NCBI RefSeq assembly: GCF_001307805.1
Contig: NZ_CP013862.1
Location: forward strand, 372,001 to 436,000
Reading direction: 5' to 3'
Source of the DNA: Lentibacillus amyloliquefaciens
GTDB lineage: Bacteria > Bacillota > Bacilli > Bacillales > Amphibacillaceae
DNA length: 64,000 nucleotides
A program made the translations under genes and the position numbers. Below the pieces are notes generated by a model. The model ran no database searches. It worked only from the letters and a program-made list of their open reading frames with translations, and was not told the DNA's origin. Shown here piece by piece: positions 49,608 to 57,115 of the stretch; position 1 is the stretch's first letter, and every line of letters begins with the position of its first letter.

Positions 49608-49831
49608 TGGCTGCTTTTGTTCATACAGTTAAGAAAACGCTATTCGCTATGCTGCTTATATTGTTGTTTATTGCTTTTTCAGTTTTCTGTGGTATTGTGT
49701 TTTTGTCTCTCTTTCAGTGGTTTATGCACACTGACTTTTATTTGAACATAGTCAACTCACATGAATTTTGGTTGTGGCTGCTAGGAATTCCATTTGTCAT
49801 TCTCTTTCTTATTTTTTGCACAAAGATTTAA
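49607..49831 (+). CDS. Two-span membrane protein (74 aa)
   Basis: It begins at the stop codon of the ArpU-like gene (TAATG overlap). There are two hydrophobic spans (about 13-37 and 50-72) separated by a short loop. Function unknown. It is the last intact gene of the prophage block before the IS insertion. Confidence 0.6.
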   Translation: MAAFVHTVKKTLFAMLLILLFIAFSVFCGIVFLSLFQWFMHTDFYLNIVNSHEFWLWLLGIPFVILFLIFCTKI

Positions 49832-49889
49832 CATGAACCAACTGATTAACAAATTTGACCCATGATAAGAAATTTTTAGAATTAAATAT

Positions 49890-51419
49890 CTCAACTTTCG
49901 CAGACTGAAATAGGCAGGTAAACCTTGATATAGTTCGGCAGCCCCGCTATCCATTGTTGTAGTTGACTTTTGATGAGTTGCTGTACTTTCTTATTAGTCT
50001 TTTTCAAGGCATCTTCAAGAAGTTCGATTAGCTGCTGTAACGCTACAGCCCAATCGAGATCATTAACCTCATCACATAGTTCATAAAATATGCCGCCCAA
50101 TGTCCGATTATCTGTACTGCAGCGATTTTGCCATGACAGTACAATATATCTTGCAAACACAATGGTCGTGTGGCTGATAAGAGCGTCATAGGAGCGGCTC
50201 TGGAACTCCTTTTGAAGTTTTAAAAGAGACTTTGTCGTTTTGAAGAAAACTTCAATATCCCAGCGCATGCCGTAAATTCGGATGATTTCCTGGTCACTCA
50301 AGGTACAGTCTGTACTTAAAATCGCTAGCCAATCACTTTTCTTATTCCGGTTGCGGACAAAGACGACCTTAACAGGCACACCATTGGCCTGTGTCGTATG
50401 GATGGAGCGTAAAATACCTCTTTTCCCATCGGTTGGTGTAGCCAAGCGGTATAGCTGATCCAAGCTAACACGCTTGCCATCTACAAGGTAACGCTGCTTT
50501 AGTTTTTTGACCATGCCAATCACGTCAAGACCTTGTTCTGTTAGGTCTTTAATGAGGGGCTGTTGTGTAAACCATGAATCCATCAGCACATAGGAGGCAT
50601 CAATGCCGGCTTTCGTTGCCCGTGCAATCATACCCGGAATTTGTTCCGGAGCTGCTTGTAACGCTTCTCGTCGGCGCTTGTAGCCGGAACTGCGTTTATC
50701 AATGCTTTCAGAAATACCGTTGATCTTACTTTTTTTCGAACTCAATAACGAAAAATCAACGGGCAGGAATGTAGCACCATCAGACCAGCCCAGTGTCAAC
50801 ATACGAAACCCTTTATAGAAACGCATTTTCTGTGATGCGTGATCAAAGCAGCGCGCCAAAAGCTCCACGTGTTTGCTTCGGTTCCGGTCATAAGATGAAT
50901 CATCTAAAATGAAAACCTTCGGGCGGTCATGACGCGTCAGCTTTGATACCTTCCCAATCGTATAAGCAACGAGTGAAAGCAGAAACCGACGCCAATTGAA
51001 CGTTGATTGGTTCAGGAATCGATAAACGGTATCCTTGGCTGGAACATCCGCGGCTTTCTTGCTTTCCAGCGTCCGGAACCAGTTTTTATTTTCAAAGATC
51101 AAACTAAAGATTAGCTGGAAAATATAAGCACACGAAAAGCCAAAAGATTTTGTAATACCTGCGTTGCGTAAATGTTTTAATACATTTAATTCTTTAATTG
51201 TCGATTTTATTTCATTTGGCAGTTGATTATTTAGGTTGTTTTTCGCTATCATAGCAGTAGACACCTCTTCTGTTTTGGTAGTGATTCTGGATAAATCAAC
51301 TATACCAAAAGTTGAGGTGTTTTTTCATGTTTTAACCTAAAGTCAAGCACTATATGTCAGATCCAACAAGCGCTGATGGGTGTTGAATCTACTGTAATTT
51401 TCTTGGTGCGAAAGTTGAG
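49890..51419 (-). mobile_element. IS4-family insertion sequence, complete
   Basis: The 1530-bp element is bounded by 13-base perfect inverted repeats (CTCAACTTTCGCA at 49890-49902 and its complement at 51407-51419). The 7-base sequence TAAATAT is duplicated directly outside both ends (49883-49889, 51420-51426). One transposase gene fills it. Perfect ends and target duplication suggest a recent insertion. Confidence 0.92.
49891..51264 (-). CDS. IS4-family DDE transposase
   Basis: A 457-aa transposase. The first acidic residue lies in FILDDSSYDRNRS, the second in SYVLMDSWFT, and the IS4 YREK signature in IYGMRWDIEVFFKTTKSLLK (Tyr-2-Arg-3-Glu-6-Lys). An N-terminal helical domain precedes. The frame is full length and the catalytic triad complete, so it is probably functional. 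Its stop codon lies in the left inverted repeat. Confidence 0.95.
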   Translation of the reverse strand: MSTAMIAKNNLNNQLPNEIKSTIKELNVLKHLRNAGITKSFGFSCAYIFQLIFSLIFENKNWFRTLESKKAADVPAKDTVYRFLNQSTFNWRRFLLSLVAYTIGKVSKLTRHDRPKVFILDDSSYDRNRSKHVELLARCFDHASQKMRFYKGFRMLTLGWSDGATFLPVDFSLLSSKKSKINGISESIDKRSSGYKRRREALQAAPEQIPGMIARATKAGIDASYVLMDSWFTQQPLIKDLTEQGLDVIGMVKKLKQRYLVDGKRVSLDQLYRLATPTDGKRGILRSIHTTQANGVPVKVVFVRNRNKKSDWLAILSTDCTLSDQEIIRIYGMRWDIEVFFKTTKSLLKLQKEFQSRSYDALISHTTIVFARYIVLSWQNRCSTDNRTLGGIFYELCDEVNDLDWAVALQQLIELLEDALKKTNKKVQQLIKSQLQQWIAGLPNYIKVYLPISVCES

Positions 51420-51447
51420 TAAATATAAAATGAAGTTGCGAAGATTT

Positions 51448-51484
51448 TCCCCTTTGAGATATGATTATCTTAAGGGGTTTTTTA
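51448..51484 (+). terminator. Intrinsic terminator right of the IS element
   Basis: CCCCTT pairs with AAGGGG around an AT-rich 17-base interior that can itself partly pair, followed by seven Ts. Before the IS arrived, it would have closed the prophage early operon. The remaining 130 bases up to the hydrolase gene show no other feature. Confidence 0.7.
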
Positions 51485-51621
51485 TGGTAAAAAACTGTGA
51501 TGATTATTCCATTAACGGGCCAGATTGTTGAGTAAGGAAATAAATAAATTGCTAAACAACGAAGCATTTCTTTTGTAATCGTACTAACGTGAAAACAGAA
51601 TTAAAATTATAGGTGGGGAAT

Positions 51622-52584
51622 ATGAGAAAAAGATTTAAACGTCTTATGCTGATAATATTTACGGGGATTATTTCAATTTTTGTGTTGATTCTTTCCGTGA
51701 GCTTTATTAATCATAAAATACAGTTATCAAAAGAAGAGGAACTATTTGTTCCGACTGGACAACTTGTAGAAGTTAATGGTCATCAAATGCACGTTTATAC
51801 AGAAGGAAATGGAGAAGAAACACTAGTTTTTATGTCTGGTGGTGGCACGAGTTCACCTGTATTAGATTTTAAATCACTTTATTCCTTGTTAAGTGATAAA
51901 TATAGAATTGTTGTTATTGAAAAGGCAGGTTATGGATTTAGCGAAGTCACAGATACTGATCGAGACATTGATACAATTCTATCCGAAACAAGAGAAGCTC
52001 TTTTAAAGTCAGGAGTTGAAGGTCCTTATATTTTATTTCCTCATTCTATGTCTGGCATTGAAGCCTTAAACTGGGCGCAAGTTTACCCTGATGAAATAAA
52101 AGCAATCATTGGATTAGATATGGCTGTTCCCGCTGCGTATGAGAATTTTGATATTAATATGTCGCTTGTTCGGTTAGGTGCTTTTGCTGCAAATACAGGA
52201 TTAACTAGATGGATTACGAACCTATCTGAAAGTGATGCAATAAAATATGGGACGTTGACAGATGAGGAGAAAGAATTATACAAAGCCATTTTTTATCGAA
52301 GAACATCGACTAAAGATATGATCAATGAAATAAAAAATATTAAAGCAAATGCACAAAAAGTCAAAGAAGCTGGAACACCAAGTGTACCTATACTTTTGTT
52401 TTCATCAAATGGTCAAGAAACAGGCTTTGATGAAAAAAGGTGGATTGAAATCCAAAATAATTTTAGTAATAAGAATGATAACGCGAGACTAATCGAGTTA
52501 GATTCGTCTCACTATATTCATAATATTGAGTATGGGCGAATAGCAGAGGAATCGAAAGAATTTATTGAAAGTTTAAATCGTTAA
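51622..52584 (+). CDS. Membrane-anchored alpha/beta hydrolase
   Basis: A 320-aa protein with an N-terminal signal anchor (about 7-28) and an alpha/beta-hydrolase fold outside the membrane. The nucleophile elbow reads PHSMSGIE (Ser in place of the usual GxSxG start). The acid is probably in FSSNGQETGFD and the His in DSSHYIHN. The oxyanion turn lies at MSGGGTSSP. The substrate is not predictable. It stands left of the first array repeat and may be the first cassette. TAGGTGGGG precedes the ATG. Confidence 0.85.
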   Translation: MRKRFKRLMLIIFTGIISIFVLILSVSFINHKIQLSKEEELFVPTGQLVEVNGHQMHVYTEGNGEETLVFMSGGGTSSPVLDFKSLYSLLSDKYRIVVIEKAGYGFSEVTDTDRDIDTILSETREALLKSGVEGPYILFPHSMSGIEALNWAQVYPDEIKAIIGLDMAVPAAYENFDINMSLVRLGAFAANTGLTRWITNLSESDAIKYGTLTDEEKELYKAIFYRRTSTKDMINEIKNIKANAQKVKEAGTPSVPILLFSSNGQETGFDEKRWIEIQNNFSNKNDNARLIELDSSHYIHNIEYGRIAEESKEFIESLNR

Positions 52585-52627
52585 AAAAGGTGAAAGTTTA
52601 AATTCTATGCAGAACCAATGTTCACCA

Positions 52628-52654
52628 AACGGGCGCTATTCGGGAATAAGGTGG
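52628..52654 (+). repeat. Array repeat R1 (short form)
   Basis: First-half unit only: AACGGGCGC, TATTCGG, GAATAAG. The trailing AAGGTGG serves as ribosome binding site of the next gene. Confidence 0.7.
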
Positions 52655-52665
52655 ATTGATTTATA

Positions 52666-52836
52666 GTGGATGTTTTACTTCTTTTTTTTGCAGTTTTCGT
52701 TTTTATGTTAATTGGGGATTGGGTTGCCTATAAATTTTACCCAAAAGAAAAAAACAAAAATATGAAATCACACGCAGCAACTGTAGTTATTCTGCAATTA
52801 TGTATGTTGCAATTCATCTATATAGTCGTATCCTAA
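52666..52836 (+). CDS. Cassette 56-aa two-span membrane protein
   Basis: GTG start 11 bases after AAGGTGG, which belongs to repeat R1. There are two hydrophobic segments (about 2-21 and 38-55) around a Lys/Asn-rich loop. No family recognised. It is too short for most gene finders, but its position between R1 and R2 matches every other cassette. Confidence 0.55.
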   Translation: MDVLLLFFAVFVFMLIGDWVAYKFYPKEKNKNMKSHAATVVILQLCMLQFIYIVVS

Positions 52837-52859
52837 TGTACCATTGAAGTTATTAAATT

Positions 52860-52920
52860 ATCGGGCGCATTTCCGGACCAAGGAGAAGTGCTTCTTTTTA
52901 GGGCCATTTAATGGAATAAG
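52860..52920 (+). repeat. Array repeat R2
   Basis: Two half-units: ATCGGGCGCATTTCCGGA... and AGGGCCATTTAATGGAATAAG. The second half mirrors the layout of the first (GGGC...CATT...GGAATAAG). Confidence 0.8.
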
Positions 52921-52993
52921 CAACGTGTGGGCTACCTTATCCTATAATCAATACTAATGCTCTTTAAGAATAATGAAGGAGAGGTGGTATTTT

Positions 52994-53167
52994 ATGCTAG
53001 GTACATCTTTAAGAGTTCTTTACTTTCTAATTGGTATTGCTGTCTTAATTTCTAATTATGATGACTTGTATTTAAGAATTACTAGCATTATTATAATTGT
53101 TTTTTCTGGGTTAGATTTATATAAAGCTGCCAAAAATAAAAGTAAACGTAAAGCGGAGAGTTCTTAA
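52994..53167 (+). CDS. Cassette 57-aa membrane protein
   Basis: ATG after AAGGAGAGGTGG. The longest frame starts 7 codons earlier, where no ribosome binding site is found. There are two hydrophobic spans (LRVLYFLIGIAVLIS; RITSIIIIVFSGLDLY) and a Lys/Arg tail. Family unknown. Confidence 0.65.
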   Translation: MLGTSLRVLYFLIGIAVLISNYDDLYLRITSIIIIVFSGLDLYKAAKNKSKRKAESS

Positions 53168-53230
53168 TATACTTTTCATCAATATCAATCTTCCGGAATA
53201 CCAGCCAATAGCTGAAAGGAATATTATGTT

Positions 53231-53296
53231 AACGGGCGCGATTATCTAATAAGATCGGCGCCCATATCGCACATAAGGGCCATTTAATGGAATAAC
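53231..53296 (+). repeat. Array repeat R3
   Basis: GGGCGC pairs with GCGCCC 17 bases on. The second half is AAGGGCCATTTAATGGAATAAC, nearly identical to that of R2. Confidence 0.8.
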
Positions 53297-53325
53297 ATAT
53301 GAATATTTTTATTATGGAGGATTAT

Positions 53326-53862
53326 ATGAATACTTATTTTTATCAAGCCCCATTAACTAAAAATTCTACTAAGAGTTGCGAAGTATATGGAGCTGGCGGG
53401 GAATTGATGGGAAGTGTCCAAAGGTATTATAATTCCACTTTACATAGGATAATTGATTCACTCATAGGTAAAAATAATTTAATTGTTAGAGTGAAAGCAA
53501 TGAATCCAACTGGCGAGACGGAGATTGATGGTTATGTAAAGATTGCTATGATTAAAAAGCCGGACTATTATATACACTTTTTAAGTAAGGATAAGAAAAA
53601 ACTAACATTCCACGCAAAACAGATAAATCATACAAATATTAACTCTGAATTTTTAATAGAAAGTGATAATATAAAAATCATTTCTCAAACAGATATGTTC
53701 GATTGGGTTCGGTTTTACGAAGAAGAACAAGAGATTGCAAGGTGGCAGTCTAAAATAAAAGAAAAATTCAAAACTCATATTGAAGTCAGTGAGGATGCTC
53801 ACATTCAAGACCCTTTATTCTATGCTGTCCTAGGGCAAATGCTCTATTTTATTGGTTACTAA
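53326..53862 (+). CDS. Tubby C-terminal-domain-like protein
   Basis: A 178-aa soluble protein of the kind found in Bacillus as tubby/LURP-like. Strand-rich segments are visible: TYFYQAPLTKNSTKSCEVYG, GGELMGSVQRYYNSTLHRI and LIVRVKAMNPTGE. A C-terminal region (WQSKIKEKFKTHIEV...DPLFYAVLGQMLYFIGY) follows. Such proteins may bind membrane lipids; function in Bacilli is unknown. The start is the ATG five bases after GGAGG; the longer frame begins in the repeat. Confidence 0.65.
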   Translation: MNTYFYQAPLTKNSTKSCEVYGAGGELMGSVQRYYNSTLHRIIDSLIGKNNLIVRVKAMNPTGETEIDGYVKIAMIKKPDYYIHFLSKDKKKLTFHAKQINHTNINSEFLIESDNIKIISQTDMFDWVRFYEEEQEIARWQSKIKEKFKTHIEVSEDAHIQDPLFYAVLGQMLYFIGY

Positions 53863-53891
53863 GGCATTAAAGGAATAAACGACTCTTCAGT

Positions 53892-53937
53892 AAATGGGCG
53901 CCATTCTTGAATAAGAAGGCTTCCTTCTTGAATCAAG
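53892..53937 (+). repeat. Array repeat R4
   Basis: AAATGGGCGCCATTCTTGAATAAG plus a second arm GGCTTCC; the second half is degenerate (TTGAATCAAG). Confidence 0.65.
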
Positions 53938-53989
53938 TAGAGGATTTGAAGATTTATGACTAATAGTTAAAAGGGGGAGGGGGACGGGT

Positions 53990-54277
53990 ATGTTTCTATT
54001 TATTTTGGTTGTCTTCTTTGTCCTTCCGATAGTTTCTCTTGTTTTAGGTGCAATTGGATATTTCGTTTTTAAAAACATTTATATAACACCTGGAATTATT
54101 GCAATAGCTACAATCGTGGCGACTTTTACAGTATTTAATTCTTCATTTTGGTTTTGGTCTGTATTATATACAATGCTATCCCTTATATCAGGAGTAATAA
54201 CAAAGTTGTTAACTGATCAAAAAAGCTTACACAAACGTAGATATTCAAGAAACGGGCACTTATCGCGAATAAGGTAG
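53990..54277 (+). CDS. Cassette 95-aa membrane protein (DUF2651-like)
   Basis: Three hydrophobic spans (about 3-20, 28-48, 53-70). The layout recalls DUF2651 (YbeF-like) proteins, but the match is uncertain. GGGGGAGGG precedes the ATG. Its last 9 codons (RNGHLSRIR) are read through repeat R5 to a stop inside it, so the C-terminus is repeat-derived. The original gene end may have been lost. Confidence 0.65.
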   Translation: MFLFILVVFFVLPIVSLVLGAIGYFVFKNIYITPGIIAIATIVATFTVFNSSFWFWSVLYTMLSLISGVITKLLTDQKSLHKRRYSRNGHLSRIR

Positions 54278-54360
54278 GTGTCTTTTTTAATAGGAAAAAG
54301 GATTGAGTTTATTCTTGGAATTTGAAATAATTGGTATTGAGTTAAAGGTTTATTGAATCA
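54251..54360 (+). repeat. Array repeat R5 (long form, terminator-like)
   Basis: GGCACTTA pairs with TAGGTGTC, followed by six Ts, giving a terminator. About 75 further bases (GGATTGAG, TTTGAAATAATTGGTAT) match R9 closely. It overlaps the 3' end of the preceding gene. Confidence 0.8.
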
Positions 54361-54416
54361 AAGATCATCATAGTCAGAATAGTATTGTTGAGCGAATTGC
54401 GGAATGAGGTAAATCA

Positions 54417-54998
54417 ATGAATGATACAGTCAATTCTCTAGTCAAAAAGGCGCAGAAGGGAGATCAACTTGCTTTTAGTGAATTAATCGATTTCTATCAG
54501 CATAGGGTTTACCGAATTTGTTTTCGGCTAATCGGAAACCACCATGATGCAGAAGATCTGGCACAAACAGCCTTTTTGCGAGCGTACCAGAACATTAACA
54601 GTCACGACAACAATAAGAAATTTTCTTCCTGGTTGTTCCGCATTGCTACAAATTTAACACTTGATCGTTTGAAAATGAAAAAGCCGGATTATTATTTGGA
54701 TGCTGAAGTGTTTAATGCCGATGGTATGACAATGTATAACCGGATTCCTGCCAATAATCAATTGCCGGAGGATCAGGTGATTGGAAGAGAAATGTTGGAT
54801 ATTATACAAAAGGCAATGTTTGGTTTATCACCAGAATATCGCTTAGCTATTATATTTAAATATCTAGAAGAGTTATCATTGAAGGAAATTAGTGACATAA
54901 TGCAAATTCCGATTGGAACGGTAAAAACAAGAATTCACCGTGGCCGTGAAATATTACGCAAGCAATTAGAACCAGTTCTATCGTTTCGGGGGTCCTAA
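54417..54998 (+). CDS. ECF-type RNA polymerase sigma factor (SigW-like)
   Basis: A 193-aa sigma-70 family member with region 2 (FSELIDFYQHRVYRICFRLI, HHDAEDLAQTAFLRAYQNI) and region 4 (LSPEYRLAIIFKYLEELSLK, then IGTVKTRIHRGREILRKQL). The sequence is close to the SigW group. Unlike sigW, no anti-sigma gene follows: the next feature is repeat R6. AATGAGGT precedes the ATG. Autoregulation by a SigW-type promoter was not seen upstream. Confidence 0.9.
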   Translation: MNDTVNSLVKKAQKGDQLAFSELIDFYQHRVYRICFRLIGNHHDAEDLAQTAFLRAYQNINSHDNNKKFSSWLFRIATNLTLDRLKMKKPDYYLDAEVFNADGMTMYNRIPANNQLPEDQVIGREMLDIIQKAMFGLSPEYRLAIIFKYLEELSLKEISDIMQIPIGTVKTRIHRGREILRKQLEPVLSFRGS

Positions 54999-55030
54999 TA
55001 GGGCTATAAGTGACAATAAAGTCGTTTCGC

Positions 55031-55072
55031 AAACGGGCGTCTTTTCTTCTGTATGTGGGCCATTTCTGTAGG
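55031..55072 (+). repeat. Array repeat R6
   Basis: AAACGGGCGTC and GTGGGCCATTTCTGTAG. It is short, the central arm is degenerate, but both anchor blocks are present in the right order. Confidence 0.65.
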
Positions 55073-55115
55073 AAGTTATTTTATAGCCATTAGGGATAAT
55101 TTTGATATTTTCAAG

Positions 55116-55664
55116 TTATACCGTTAAGTGATATAAAGTTGCCCCTGCTTCTTGCAGAATATCACCCATTTCTGTCCCGATTAAGTTTTTTGTTAATGCA
55201 CCTTTTCCCTCTTTGTCAGTTAAATTAGGATCAGCTCCCGCATCCAACAAAACTTTCACTGTATTGATGTGACCTTTTGCTGCTGCCATAGCAACAGATG
55301 TCGTTTTATATGAATTCATCGAATCCGGGTCAGCACCATATTTGATGAGTATTTTAATGGCTTCTGTTTCTCCTGAGAAGGCGAAATTAAATAGAATCGG
55401 AACACCATTTTTTTCTGCATTTGGATTGGCACCATCTTTTAAAAGATTGATGAATTTTTCTTTGTTTTTTTGATAAGCGTGCGCCAATTGTTCATAGTCG
55501 TCGCGTCCTGGATTCTCCTTTTTCTCCACATTGATTGATGTATGTGAATGGTTACTGTAACTCTTGGGAGTAATTTGTGAATTTGAATTAATTGAACAGC
55601 CGATAACTATGAAGATTATAGCTACAATAACAAAGATGAATATTAGACTCTTTCTCAAAGGCAC
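55116..55664 (-). CDS. Ankyrin-repeat lipoprotein
   Basis: A 182-aa protein with a lipoprotein signal (hydrophobic about 7-21, lipobox VIGC). A polar linker and three or four ankyrin repeats follow: KFINLLKDGANPN, EAIKILIKYGADPDSMN, NTVKVLLDAGADPNLTD and a C-terminal capping repeat. It is the only gene of the array on the minus strand, while R6 and R7 beside it keep the plus orientation. GTG start after AAAGGAAG. It probably displays a protein-binding surface outside the membrane. Confidence 0.85.
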   Translation of the reverse strand: MPLRKSLIFIFVIVAIIFIVIGCSINSNSQITPKSYSNHSHTSINVEKKENPGRDDYEQLAHAYQKNKEKFINLLKDGANPNAEKNGVPILFNFAFSGETEAIKILIKYGADPDSMNSYKTTSVAMAAAKGHINTVKVLLDAGADPNLTDKEGKGALTKNLIGTEMGDILQEAGATLYHLTV

Positions 55665-55782
55665 TTTTTTCTTCCTTTCGATAATTGTTGATTCAGAAAT
55701 TTCCCTTTATCGTCTTTGAAACTTAATTGACTCTTGTTTCAAAGTACCATCTGCAAATGATTTGCACAAATGAGATCCACTC

Positions 55783-55850
55783 AATAATAAGGCGCCATTT
55801 CGGAATAAAGGGAAGCGCCCAATATGCAATTTAGTACCAGATTGGTTGAA
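55783..55850 (+). repeat. Array repeat R7
   Basis: AAGGCGCCATTTCGGAATAAA, second arm AAGCGCCC, then TACCAGATTGGTTGAA. It lies upstream of the minus-strand ankyrin gene but in plus orientation. Confidence 0.75.
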
Positions 55851-56063
55851 GAATGAATGTTTTAAATGCAATCTCAATATAAGGGGACTAAATACTGTGA
55901 TAATCACATTTAAACGTCCGCTGTTTATGACAAAAAAATATTTAAATGTACTTCAAGATCAAATGAAAATAGATGTACTTTTTCTCTTCTAATAAAGTGA
56001 GACAATAGCAACTTAGAAAAGTTTAAAAAAATAGATCAAGTAAGATTTAAAGGACGGTTCTTG
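55851..56063. other. Non-coding stretch after R7
   Basis: With R7 and the ankyrin upstream region this makes about 400 bases without a gene. AT-rich; no promoter with good spacing and no RNA structure stood out. Confidence 0.45.
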
Positions 56064-56399
56064 ATGAAAAATCATATAAAGGTAAATGGGAAGCTTCTTC
56101 AGACAAATAAACGTTTTTCACAGCTTAAAGAGAGGCAAAAGAATTGGATAGTTCCGGAACTTTATAAACTTTACCACAATAAAATGATGGAAAGGCGTAC
56201 AACAAGAAAACTTCCTCCATATCACCGTGATATCGTTATTTCGACTCTATATGAACAAATTCAGGATAGGGACATATGGATCCCTTATGGTGAGGTAAAA
56301 AAGTATGCTTTTCGTAAAACCACAAAGATAGTAAAGTCTTTTGAAAAACAATATCCCAAGTTGAGTGCGGAAATTGAGGCTGAGCACGAAAATAAATAA
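56064..56399 (+). CDS. Cassette 111-aa basic protein
   Basis: A soluble, strongly basic protein (KVNGKLLQTNKRFSQLKERQ, ELYKLYHNKMMERRTTRKLP), predicted mostly helical, without membrane spans. It could bind nucleic acid, but no domain is recognised. AAAGGACGG precedes it. A TTG directly before the ATG is an alternative start. Confidence 0.6.
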   Translation: MKNHIKVNGKLLQTNKRFSQLKERQKNWIVPELYKLYHNKMMERRTTRKLPPYHRDIVISTLYEQIQDRDIWIPYGEVKKYAFRKTTKIVKSFEKQYPKLSAEIEAEHENK

Positions 56400-56451
56400 A
56401 CAGAATGTTTTGACCGTGATAATGTTGAAGCTGAGTAAGTAATTGTTACTC

Positions 56452-56516
56452 AATAGGGCGCTATTGCAGCATAAATCCTTGTGCCCTTTATGCCATATAA
56501 GAGCCAGATTGTTTAG
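56452..56516 (+). repeat. Array repeat R8
   Basis: AATAGGGCGC pairs with TTGTGCCC, followed by AAGAGCCAGATTGTTTAG. Confidence 0.8.
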
Positions 56517-56541
56517 AAATAAAAGTAAGGAGGTAATTCTT

Positions 56542-56709
56542 ATGAACGATGTGATATGGGGAGATATTGTTGCGCAGTTAGTATTCATTATTGCTTTAGT
56601 AGTAATTGTTGTATTAATCGTTTCAGTTATTCGCATTTTATCAAAACGTTCTAAGCAAATGGATAGGATTGAAAAAAAGTTAGATGACGTAAACAAAAAA
56701 GGAAAGTAA
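56542..56709 (+). CDS. Cassette 55-aa membrane protein with coiled tail (DUF4083-like)
   Basis: One transmembrane span (about 11-31) followed by a charged amphipathic helix (KRSKQMDRIEKKLDDVNKK). Size and layout recall DUF4083 proteins of Bacillus. The ATG after AAGGAGG is used; a longer frame starts inside R8 territory without support. Confidence 0.65.
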   Translation: MNDVIWGDIVAQLVFIIALVVIVVLIVSVIRILSKRSKQMDRIEKKLDDVNKKGK

Positions 56710-56720
56710 GTAATTCATTT

Positions 56721-56829
56721 AACGGGCGCTTATCGCGAATAAGGTAAGCGTCATTTTTTAGAGAAAAAGGATTGAGTTAGTTCCTAGAATTTGAAATAAT
56801 TGGTATAAATCAAAGGCAGTATTGTTAAA
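56721..56829 (+). repeat. Array repeat R9 (long form, terminator-like)
   Basis: GGCGCTTA pairs with TAAGCGTC, then ATTTTTT. The following 75 bases match R5. Compared with R5, both arms of the stem changed together. Confidence 0.85.
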
Positions 56830-56848
56830 TGTAGTCTGGAGGTTTAAA

Positions 56849-57115
56849 GTGAGAAGCTGGATTTTTCATAGCCTCAACATAATGGTTTTTATTATTGTAG
56901 AGGCAATCTGTTTATTTGCTTTTTTAAGTGTTAATTCATTCTATATCCGTCTTATTATTATAACTACTGTTGTTTGGTGGGGAATTTTTTATTTTATTCA
57001 ATTTCGAAAAGAAACATATGCTTGGAGACTTATCTGGTTTTTAATTTCTGTAATCGTTTTGTGGTTTTGGATTGATTACTGGAATTTTGCATCGTTAGGG
57101 GGTTGGAAGATTTAA
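56849..57115 (+). CDS. Cassette 88-aa membrane protein, paralogue 1
   Basis: GTG start after GGAGG. There are about three hydrophobic spans rich in Trp, Phe and Ile. The N-terminus RSWIFHSLNIMVFII and the motif VVWWGIFYFIQFRKE align with the next gene (RNRIFHILNIVTLII; VWWGAFYWIQLSRKE). The two abut without spacing, so a tandem duplication inside a single cassette is likely. Function unknown. Confidence 0.65.
   Translation: MRSWIFHSLNIMVFIIVEAICLFAFLSVNSFYIRLIIITTVVWWGIFYFIQFRKETYAWRLIWFLISVIVLWFWIDYWNFASLGGWKI

Larger units (their letters stand above)
42433..49882. mobile_element. Degenerate prophage/integrative element (early region only)
   Basis: A block of phage-type genes begins 66 bases after dpaB: integrase, ImmA protease and repressor on the minus strand, then a divergent early operon on the plus strand. 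No capsid, portal, tail, lysin or conjugation genes follow; the early operon ends at a membrane peptide and an IS4 element. At least two genes (DnaC-like and a small YqaH-like protein) are frameshifted. The attachment sites could not be located: I found no direct repeat of the 42433-42498 sequence inside the window. Confidence 0.8.
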
